From Aulostomus chinensis (lineage: Eukaryota; Chordata; Actinopteri; Syngnathiformes; Aulostomidae), in assembly GCA_037954235.1 (NCBI GenBank), contig JBBMOA010000001.1:29031074-29095073 (forward strand): 64,000 nucleotides of DNA, written 5' to 3'. The translations under genes and the position numbers were made by a program. Each line of letters begins with the position of its first letter. Within the stretch, counting starts at the first letter, position 1. Below the pieces are notes generated by a model that was not told where the DNA came from, ran no database searches, and saw only the letters and a list, made by a program, of their open reading frames with translations. Positions 26,640 through 34,280 of this stretch are shown here, piece after piece.

Positions 26640-27705
26640 GTAGTAAGAGTTGCTACGAACCTCAAAATAATGCAACACTGATGTCAGAAGAATTGCTAAT
26701 GAACTCAAAATGATGCTGACAGTAACGTAGTGATAGTTACTAAGAACTTAAAAATGATGCTACAGTGATTTAGTAAGAATTGCTAATGAACTCAAAATGA
26801 TGCTAAAAGTAATGTAGTGATAGTTCCTAATAAACTCAGTGATGCTTACAGTAATGTAGTAAGAGTTTCGAATAACCTCAAAGTGATGCTGACAGTCATG
26901 TCGTCAGAGTTGCTACTAACCTCAAAATAATGCAAACGTAATGTAGTAAGATTTGCTAATGAACTCAAAATAATGCTACAGTGATGTCCAAAGACTTGAT
27001 AATGATATCAAAATGATGCGACAGTGATGTAGTAAGAATTGCTCATGAACTCAAAATTATAGTAACAGTAATGTAGTGAAAGTTGACAATAAACTCAAAG
27101 TGATGCTGACAGTCATGTAGTAAGAGTTCCTACGAACCTCCAAATAATGCGACAGTGATGTCAGAAGAATTGCTAATGATCTAAAAATGATGTGACAGTG
27201 ATGTCGTAAGAATTGCTAATAAACTAAAAATGATGCTAACGGTAATGTAGGAAGAGTTGAAACTAACCTCAAAATGATGCTACAGTGATGTCGTAAGAAT
27301 TGCAAATGATCCCAAAATGATATGACAGTGATGTCGTAAGAATTGCTAATGAACTCAAAATGATCCTAACAGTAATGTAGTGATAGTTGCTAATCAACTC
27401 AATGATGCTTACAGTAATGTAGTAAGTGTTTCGAGCAACCTCAAAGTGATGCTGAAAGTCATGTAGTAAGAGTTGCTAATGAACTCAAAATGATGCGACA
27501 GTGATTGAGTAAGAATTGCTAATGAACTCAAAATGATGCTAACAGTAATGGAGTGAAAGTTTCGAACAACCTCAAAGTGATGCTTACAGTCATGTAGTAA
27601 GAGTTGCTACGAACCTCAATATAATGCGACAGTGATGTCAGAAGAATTGCTAATGATCTCAAAATGATGCGACAATGATGTAATAAGAATTGCGAATGAA
27701 CTCAA
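26640..27705 (+). repeat. Large duplicated block A, copy 2
   Basis: Second copy of the block at 11,380-12,610. It lies at the extreme right end of array 1, just before the unique laminin-containing spacer. It lacks one 135-bp internal repetition present in copy 1 but otherwise carries the same rare monomers in the same order. Confidence 0.8.
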
Positions 27706-27745
27706 AATGATGCTTACAGTAATGTAGTAAGAGTTGAAACTCGAA

Positions 27746-27847
27746 CAACAAACTGTCCTCTGATGGTTGGACAGGTTGGTTTGGTCCGTCCTCTCACTCA
27801 TCATTAAAAGCCCTTATTACTCATCCTTCATCCAATCTGACACTCAC
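27746..27847. other. Junction of satellite array 1 and laminin fragment
   Basis: The last recognisable monomer ends with GTAGTAAGAGTTGAAACTCG, then unique sequence follows for about 100 bp to a splice-donor-like GTGAGT on the minus strand (complement of 27,841-27,847). The array therefore begins just inside what would be the next intron of the laminin fragment. Confidence 0.6.
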
Positions 27848-28024
27848 GTCTGCAGTGGGGAATCCTCAGAAACCCGCGGCCCACATGGAGCAGTCTCGGC
27901 CAATCACGTGGGGCCTGCAGCGGCACCGACCACCAAATGGCTCGCAGGTGTCACTCTCAGCTCCAACCTCATGGCAGGCACAAGGCAGGGCGCCGTTGTT
28001 GAAGAGAGCCCAAGAGACACAGCT
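27848..28024 (-). pseudogene. lama3: Laminin alpha exon with LE (laminin EGF) repeat, broken
   Basis: On the minus strand this exon reads WALFNNGALPCACH, then CEPFGGRCRCRPHVIGRDC. This is the first part of a laminin-type EGF repeat and resembles the LE repeat that follows the globular domain in alpha-3/alpha-5 chains. Three lesions are visible at its end: a conserved Cys replaced by Trp (DCSMW where DCSxC is expected), a TGA stop at 27,866-27,868 inside the GF-x-GFP motif, and a one-base loss that shifts the final PHC motif out of frame. A donor GTGAGT follows the exon directly. The start is uncertain because two CAG acceptors lie within 6 bp of each other. It is a pseudogene exon. Confidence 0.8.
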
Positions 28025-28390
28025 GAGCTGAGACAGAATGGAGACGAAGGACAGGAGGGACGACAGAGAAAAAGGAAACGTTAGCGAGACATTTTAGGAA
28101 AATTAGTTTAGTGGGGAAACGGTTCTTAGCCAAACTTGCTAAATGGAAGGACAACAAAAAACAAAGATCTTCAAAAGAAAATTTGCACAAAGTGAAACCC
28201 TGCAAGAGAAAGTAAATCAAGAACTAAATATTCTTGAGGCTCAGGTCTTTAGTTCCAATGCTTGTAAATGACATCTGAATGCATTCACAACCCAAATCTG
28301 AGCAGACAGAAGCGTCCCAGTCAGGCCCAGTTTAGTTCCTCTAGAACATTCAGGGATACAGAACATGGACCAACTCAGGCTGAGAGACAC

Positions 28391-28510
28391 CGACTTGACA
28401 TGAAAGCTGTTGAGGCCACAGTTGCTGATGAAGTGGTCAGATTTCTCCAGTGGTTCTTGGTTCAGGGAGCTGGAGCTGGAGCTGCTCTCAGGCACCACCA
28501 GGACGTGATC
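28391..28510 (-). pseudogene. lama3: Laminin alpha exon (globular domain end)
   Basis: Behind a good acceptor (TCTGTCTCTCCAG) the exon reads DHVLVVPESSS, then LNQEPLEKSDHFISNCG and LNSFHVK. This follows the VLVVPxxxY...DKSxxFIxxCGxNSF pattern I recall from laminin alpha-3 chains just before the LE repeats. A run of seven serines (AGCTCC repeats) has expanded where a Tyr-containing segment is expected. The frame is open here. The neighbouring exons carry disabling lesions, so this exon belongs to the same decayed gene. The 3' boundary is approximate. Confidence 0.75.
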
Positions 28511-28658
28511 CTGGAGAGACAGAAGGAAGAAGTCCAGGCCTGACAGAGGAGAAGGAGGCACAGAGTAGAAACAGCAGATACGTGTGGGGAAAGGGAGAGG
28601 GTATCAGTCCAGCAGAGGAGCAGGAAACCTACCACCACAGGGCTCTGCCTGCAGGAAC

Positions 28659-28770
28659 CTGCAGGTGAGGAGGACCTGGTGGTCCGGCACATCCAGAATG
28701 ATCTGGTTTTCAGACACCGGCACGTTTCGGCAGCCATAAGCGTGGGGACAGAAGGAGGCGTTGGCGTGGC
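28659..28770 (-). pseudogene. lama3: Laminin alpha exon (NASFCPHAYGC motif)
   Basis: The acceptor CTTTCAG is followed by GC that completes a glycine codon, then HANASFCPHAYGCRNVPVSE and NQIILDVPDHQVLLT. The family pattern ASFCPHxxGCR...QI..D identifies it as part of the laminin alpha-3/alpha-5 globular region. The splice phase (one base from the previous exon, two here) matches the preceding exon's end, TGGCAGG. No stop lies inside this exon. The donor is taken as CTGCAG followed by GTTCC; a later GTAGGT is an alternative. Confidence 0.78.
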
Positions 28771-28855
28771 CTGAAAGACACAAACAACCATCTCCATTTG
28801 AATGTTTCTCAAACAGCCGGAGCAGGAAAGCTAAGATGAATCAAAGATCCTCCAC

Positions 28856-28980
28856 CCTGCCAGATCCGACCCTGGTAATGTAGACCTGCACAGGGTGGGT
28901 GGGGTGGAGCGGCTGGTGGTGGTGGAGGATGAAGACGTATCTGCCCAAAGCCTGGACACGGTGGAGTCCACCGCAGCGTT
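28856..28980 (-). pseudogene. lama3: Laminin alpha exon (GRYVFILHHHQ motif), frameshifted
   Basis: After the acceptor TTCTACTCAG the exon reads RVQALGRYVFILHHHQPLHP, then THPVQVYI. This matches the GRYVFVIHFYQ...HP..PxQV segment of laminin alpha-3. Past the VYI codons the expected continuation QGRIWQG lies in another frame. A single base has probably been lost near 28,876-28,879 (sequence CTGGTAATGTAGAC on the plus strand). The donor TGGCAGG/GTGGAG then joins the next exon in the correct phase. Confidence 0.75.
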
Positions 28981-29624
28981 CTGAGTAGAAGGATGAGAGC
29001 GATGTTCAATGGTACATGTTTTCTTTCCTGAACCGCCGATGTTTCCAATCACGAATCTCAGTCATGAGATTTGAACATAAAGGAGGAGTTCAAAAGTGTC
29101 AAACTGGGCCGGTCTCCATTTTATGAGTCCAGAGACCGAGGATAAAACTGCAAGTCCCTGGTTCAGATTTGACTCGTCTGAATCCAAACACAGCAGCGTT
29201 CTTCCACCAGGCCAGATGAGTTGATCATGATAACAAGATATCTTCATGCTACTACAACACACAAACTCATCACAAGAAAAGACTTCATGGTGGAACAACA
29301 AATCTCCTCCCAATGGGAAAAACATTGAGTTGAACAATCAACTTTTCCATGATGACATGGAGAGCTTGGCAGCAGCAGCAGGCTTCCATTGGGGGCTGAT
29401 ATGCCAGCTCCACTTAGCCTTCTTTGGAATGGTTTCACCTGGAGTGATGCTGTTATTGAGACCTTTTATCTGGAACAACACCACCTGCATGGAGACTGAG
29501 GACTTCAAAAGATGCAGATGTTGACCCAGAATAAATCTCAATATTCCAGATGTGTTAAATCAATCCAGCAGCAGTGGTGGGAGCGTCGTAAACTCACTCA
29601 CTCAGCAGCCGTCAGCCTCCGTAC
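28981..29624. other. Laminin relic intron, no other feature
   Basis: Unique, moderately AT-rich sequence between two recognised or probable laminin exons. Short frames occur on both strands and none has a recognisable domain. Confidence 0.45.
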
Positions 29625-29790
29625 CTGCACGGAGTCCAGCCTGATGTGGTCTCTGTTGTCTGCTCCCAGAGGGGCTCATCTCTCTGGTGGGAGGTCAGTG
29701 GAGGAGCTGCAGCGGGGGAGGCCAGGATGGGCTCCTGTAGGAGGAGCTCTGGCCCTCCTTCAGCACCAGCCAGTGGGAGGGAGTTTGGAA
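29625..29790 (-). pseudogene. Possible laminin alpha exon, disrupted
   Basis: This lies where an exon of about 65 codons is expected between the recognised laminin exons. One minus-strand frame reads GPELLLQEPILASPAAAPPL and another ends with GADNRDHIRLDSVQ before a GTACGG donor. The two pieces are in different frames, so a frameshift is needed. Similarity to laminin is weak and the 5' limit is unclear; the call rests mainly on position and on the donor. Confidence 0.35.
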
Positions 29791-29794
29791 ACGT

Positions 29795-30444
29795 GAGGGG
29801 ACACAGGAGGAGCTACAGGGGGAGGGAAGGTGGATCAGAACCGTTCTAACAAGAGCGCTGAGGGGACACAGGAGGAGCTGCAGGGGGAGGGAAGGTGGAT
29901 CAGAACCGTTCTAACAAGAGCGCTGAGGGGACACAGGAGGAGCTACAGGGGGAGGGAAGGTGGATCAGAACCCTTCTAACAAGAGCGCTGAGGGGACACA
30001 GCAGGAGCTACAGGGGGAGGGAAGGTGGATCAGAACCGTTCTAACAAGAGCGCTGAGGGGACACAGGAGGAGCTACAGGGGGAGGGAAGGTGGATCAGAA
30101 CCGTTCTAACAAGAGCGCTGAGGGGACACAGGAGGAGCTACAGGGGGAGGGAAGGTGGATCAGAACCGTTCTAACAAGAGCGCTGAGGGGACACAGGAGG
30201 AGCTACAGGGGGAGGGAAGGTGGATCAGAACCGTTCTAACAAGAGCGCTGAGGGGACACAGGAGGAGCTACAGGGGGAGGGAAGGTGGATCAGAACCCTT
30301 CTAACAAGAGCGCTGAGGGGACACAGGAGGAGCTACAGGGGGAGGGAAGGTGGATCAGAACCCTTCTAACAAGAGCGCTGAGGGGACACAGGAGGAGCTA
30401 CAGGGGGAGGGAAGGTGGATCAGAACCGTTCTAACAAGAGCGCT
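29795..30444. repeat. 65-bp minisatellite, ten copies
   Basis: Ten direct copies of a 65-bp GC-rich unit (AGGGGACACAGGAGGAGCTA, then a CAGGGGGAGGG run, then CAAGAGCGCT) begin every 65 bp from 29,796. The copies differ at only a few sites, for example CCGTTC versus CCCTTC, so expansion is recent. It lies in an intron of the laminin relic, directly before the exon at 30,465. Confidence 0.97.
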
Positions 30445-30464
30445 GTCCCACTAATGTTCCTCAC

Positions 30465-30572
30465 CAGAATCCTCCTGTCAGGGGGGAACCGTCCATGGGT
30501 GCTGATGCAGCGGACTGAAGGTTCAACGTAGTCCATGCTGAACTGGTCTTTAGGCACCAGGTGGACTTTGTG
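30465..30572 (-). pseudogene. lama3: Laminin alpha exon (HLVPKDQFSMDYV motif)
   Basis: A 108-bp exon lies between a polypyrimidine-AG acceptor (CTTTTTTTAG) and a GTGAGG donor on the minus strand. It encodes 36 residues beginning HKVHLVPKDQFSMDYV and continuing EPSVRCISTHGRF. The pattern HLVPKxxFSxxYVxPxVxCIxxxGRF is the start of the globular segment of laminin alpha-3 chains; alpha-5 is the alternative. The exon is intact. It is the most 5' laminin exon visible, and no further exon is recognised before the transposon relics at 31,216. Confidence 0.78.
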
Positions 30573-30790
30573 CTAAAAAAAGCAGAATTAAAAATAAAAA
30601 TAAAAAAATAAACACAAAAAGGGGAGAATTTTAACAAAATTATGCAAATGAGCTGAAGAACAAAATAGAAAAAGTTAATCAAGTTTTTCTTCAAATGATT
30701 GCCAGCTATTTAGCTAAGAGAAGGACAAATGTCCATCAAGATGTCAGAATGGAACGATCCCACTGGCTTCTGGTCAAGGGAACCATGGAG

Positions 30791-31201
30791 ATGCTAACTT
30801 CCTGTTGGACGATAAGCGTGTCTCATCCCTGACATGCTAACTACCTGTTGGACTATGAGGGTGTCTCATCCCTGACATGCTAACTTCCTGTTGGACGATC
30901 AGGGTGTCTCATCCCTGACATGCTAACTTCCTGTTGGGACGATAAGCGTGTCTCATCCCTGACATGCTAACTTCCTGTTGGACGATAAGCGTGTCTCATC
31001 CCTGACATGCTAACTTCCTGTTGGACGATAAGCGTGTCTCATCCCTGACATGCTAACTTCCTGTTGGACGATAAGCGTGTCTCATCCCTGACATGCTAAC
31101 TACCTGTTGGACTATGAGGGTGTCTCATCCCTGACATGCTAACTTCCTTTTGGACTATCAGGGTGTCTCATCCCTGACATGCTAACTTCCTTTTCGACTT
31201 T
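30791..31201. repeat. 43-bp minisatellite, nine copies plus partial
   Basis: Direct copies of a 43-bp unit (ATGCTAACTTCCTGTTGGAC, then ATAAGCGTGTCTCATCCCTG) begin at 30,791; a tenth, partial unit starts at 31,179. Two sub-variants alternate (GACGATAAGCGTG and GACTATGAGGGTG). The period equals that of the flanking satellite, but the sequences share no visible similarity. Confidence 0.95.
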
Positions 31202-31215
31202 CAAGCCTAATTTCA

Positions 31216-31687
31216 GCCTTATTTATGCTTCTGCGTCGCGTAGTATTCGTACCTCCGCCGTCGACGCAGACCCCTAAAGACGCTGTAGCCTGACACGCGC
31301 CTCCAAAAAATCCTGCTTACGCATCGCGTCGACGCGTGGTGACGTCAACGTCGAGGACTGCGATTGGTCCGCTCAGAACGTCATTTCCGGTTCAGTCGCA
31401 GCACAACACCGCCATTTTCAAAGTTTCTGTGGTGAAAGCTTCAAGAAAAAATGGACCAAGCTGAAGAAAGGATTATCGAGGAGGTGCTCAAGTACGACCA
31501 CCTCTACAACGCCTCTTCGCGGCACTACAAAGACTGACAAATGGCCAACAATTGTTGTCTGTGACCGGAAGAAAACCAAGGAATCCGACAAGAGCCCGTC
31601 AACAATACAAAGACAAAGCCACACCCCCTAGCGGCTTGGCGGTGTATTGCAGAGCAACGCGTTCCCTCAACGCAGAATAAACCAGGC
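31216..31687 (+). mobile_element. PIF/Harbinger-type DNA transposon, internally deleted
   Basis: The element has imperfect terminal inverted repeats. The left end begins GCCTTATTTATGCTTCTGCG; the reverse complement of the right end begins GCCTGGTTTATTCTGCGTTG. Both continue into CpG-rich subterminal sequence. It holds only the start of the Myb/MADF accessory gene and no transposase, so it is a MITE-like deletion derivative. Three-base target duplications typical of the superfamily are not clear. Confidence 0.75.
31451..31537 (+). pseudogene. Harbinger MADF/Myb-like protein, N-terminal fragment
   Basis: ATG at 31,451 opens a frame reading MDQAEERIIEEVLKYDHLYN and then ASSRHYKD before a TGA. 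The I-x-EVLKYDHLYN...HYKD pattern is the start of the MADF domain carried by the DNA-binding accessory protein of Harbinger elements. The stop is probably a substitution, because the same frame continues QMANN as the family would. It is not functional. Confidence 0.7.
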
Positions 31688-32130
31688 TTTTCAATCTCAC
31701 CTGTTTTACGCCCCCGTGCCAGATAAGGACCCCCATCGGGCTGTGCCACTCTGGAGGGAGCGCGTCTCACAGTCAGTCAGCGGAACCATGCGGATCCGGG
31801 CCGGAGCTGTGGGAAGGAGCGCCAATTGTATCGGGTTGTTGTTTTCTGGACTGCAGCAGAACAGGAGCAGCCGGGACTGGAATGTAGAAGTAGGTTATCT
31901 TGAAGTTGACTCAGTTATGGTGAACGATATTGTGGTTCAACACTTTAATGAGTTTTAAGGCAAACATATTTCATGAGGAAACAACGCCGGAATTGGACGG
32001 ATTTCAGCGGCACACAACAACGTATCCGATACACCTCATTGGAAACCTGGTGGTCTAAGACTAAGAAACACCAGTCACCAAGAAGAAAGGAACTTTTAGC
32101 TGAGTACTCATGTTCTTTTCTGCAGGTTGA
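31688..32130. other. Unclassified sequence between transposon relics
   Basis: Short frames with no recognised domain. A polypyrimidine stretch ending TTTTCTGCAG at 32,117-32,126 directly precedes the hAT-like frame and may be its original splice acceptor. The block may therefore be the 5' part of the same hAT element. Confidence 0.4.
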
Positions 32131-32589
32131 ATGTCGCATTTGTTGGACAGAAGCGTCTCATCTCAACTGGACTGGGCCATCACCAACAAAGTCAAGTGTC
32201 TTGTGAGCGACGCAGCACCAAACATGACAGCATCCACTAGACAGCTCCAAATTCACCACTCAGTCTGCACTGCACATCGTCTGAATCTCGGAGTCAGAAA
32301 ATCCTGTGATCAGATCCCCACTTCCATCATCAGACACAAAGCCAGGAACACTGTCACATCCTTCAGATCAGCACTACAGCCAAGGAGAAGCTGGCTCAGG
32401 TGCAGCAACAGATGGGAGGGCCAACCCTGAAACTCATCAGTGAGGTGCCAACACGCTGGAACAGCACACACAGCTGTCAGGGCTGCATGATGAGAGGGAA
32501 CCAGTGTGGGAACCTCTGGCCTCTCTAAGACAGATTTGACTCCACTGACAGCTGAGGAGTTCACCACCATAGGAGAAGCACTTCTAGCA
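32131..32589 (+). pseudogene. hAT-family transposase relic
   Basis: Three plus-strand frames together follow a hAT (ZBED-type) transposase. The first reads KCLVSDAAPNMTAS, then HHSVCTAHRLNLGVRKSCDQ, covering the catalytic-core Asp and the C-x-AHxLNL motif. The second reads TTAKEKLAQVQQQMGGPTLK, then EVPTRWNST, the conserved RWNST motif. The third reads KTDLTPLTAEEFTTIGEALL. At least two frameshifts and one stop separate them. The BED finger and the C-terminal dimerisation region are not seen. It is an old inactive fragment. Confidence 0.82.
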
Positions 32590-33075
32590 AACAGAGGTCA
32601 TTCTAGTAGCCTGGTCCCTCTGTGGTTGAGCTATAATTTTAGGAAATATGGTCATTATTCAATGGTGACATCTCTCTGCTGAATAATGTAGAACTGAACA
32701 GATCCACTGGACCTTCTTTTTACAAACAGCAGCATGCAGCAGCTGTCCTGAGTGGAAAACTGCACATTTCTGTTGGTGAGAGTTAATCAAGTGATGGACT
32801 TTGTCTCTCAACAGAAGCTGTGTGGAAAAACCCTGCAGCAACGAGCGCTTCAGATTCTGAGAGTGATTCTTACGCCATTGGCTGGTTTAACCTGGCGTCT
32901 GACCGTGGAGGCGGCCGAGAGGAGCGTGACATGGCTGCACAGGTAAATCAACTAAAGCAGAGTTAGTCTTTGGCAGCAGGCCAGGCCGACAAATGCGAAT
33001 GTCTCTGACTGACTGACTGATGAAGTTGGACCATTGGTCAGCCACAATGATGCATGACCACAAATAGTGGCCTGT
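32590..33075. other. Unclassified DNA before satellite array 2
   Basis: No hAT C-terminus, laminin exon or RNA gene is recognised. Array 2 begins directly after it with diverged monomers. Confidence 0.4.
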
Positions 33076-34280
33076 GTCTTGATGAAGCTCACAAGACTGT
33101 CAGCATCATTTTGAGGTTGTAAGCAACTCTCACTACATCACTGTAGCATCAATTTGAAATTAGTAGCAACTCTCGTTACATCACTTAAGCATCATTTTGA
33201 GATTCGTCGCAACTCTCACTACATTACTGTAGCATCATTTTTAGATTTTTAGCAACTGTTTCCACATGACTGTAAAATCATTTTAGGTTAGTAGCAACTC
33301 TCACATCACTGAAGCATCATTTTGAGATTAATTGAAACTCTCACTACATCACTGTAGCATCATTTTGACGTCAGCATAAACTCTCACTATTGTTCTGTCT
33401 GCATCATTTTGAGATTCGTAGAAACTCTCACTATATCACTGTAGCATCATTTCTTAGATTAGTAGCAACTCTCACTACATCACTGTAATCATCATTTTGA
33501 GATTCGTAGCAACTCCCACTACATTAATGTAGCATCATTTCTTAGGTGAGTATCAAATCTCATTACATCACTGTCAGCATCATTTTGACATTAGTAGCAA
33601 CTCTCACTACATCACTGTAGCATAATTTCTTAGGTTAGTAGCAACTCTAATTACATCACTTTAGCATCATTTTTAGATTCGTAGCAACTCTCACCACATC
33701 ACTGTAGCATCATTTCTTAGGTAAGTAGCAACTCTCATTACATCACTTTAGCATGATTTTGAAATTACGATCAACTCTCACCACATCACTGTAGCATCAT
33801 TTCTTCGGTTATAAGCAACTCTCATTACACCGCTTTAGCATTATTTTGAAATTACTATCAACTCTCACCACATCACTGTAGCATCACATCTTAGGTTCGT
33901 AGCAACTCTCACTACATCACTGTCGCATCATTTTGAGGTTCGTAGCAACTCTCACCACATCACTGTAGCATCATTTTGAAGTTCGTAGCAACTCTCACCA
34001 CATCACTGTAGCATCATTTCTTAGGTAAATAGCAACCCTCAATATATCACTGGAACATCATTTTGCGGTTCGTAGCAACTCTCACTACATCACTGTAGCA
34101 TCATTTCTTAGGTTTTCGGAACTCTCACTACATCACTGTCGCATCATTTTGAGATTCGTAATAACTCTCACCACATCACTGTAGCATCATTTTGAGGTTC
34201 GTAGCAACTCTCATTACATCACTGTAGCATCACTTCTTAGGTTCGTAGCAATTCTCACTACATCACTGTCGCATCATTTT

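Larger units (their letters stand above)
4895..27745 (+). repeat. Satellite array 1 (43-44-bp monomer)
   Basis: About 21 kb of satellite, excluding the LINE insertion, or roughly 480 monomers of 41-45 bp. A typical monomer begins TTGCTACGAACCTCAAAA, continues with ATGCGACAGTGATGT and ends with a variable block such as CGGAAGAA or AGTAAGAG. Recurrent variants include TTGCTAATGAACTCAAAATG, TTGCTAATCAACTCAGTGATG and TTTCGAACAACCTCAAAGTG. Variants follow one another in semi-regular groups of four to five, giving an irregular higher-order pattern of roughly 175-220 bp on which larger duplications are superimposed. Short minus-strand frames of up to 87 codons inside it are by-products of the repeat. 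It was given the plus orientation because the CCTCAAAATGATG strand is the one printed. Confidence 0.97.

Noticed and set aside
4895..27745. CENP-B box in the TTTCGAACAACCTC monomers
   Set aside because: Only the TTCGNNNNA half fits; the following CGGG is absent, so the motif is not a CENP-B box.
12128..27804. Minus-strand open frames in the satellite as genes
   Set aside because: They are produced by repetition of a monomer with few stops, have no conserved start context and recur wherever the same variants recur.
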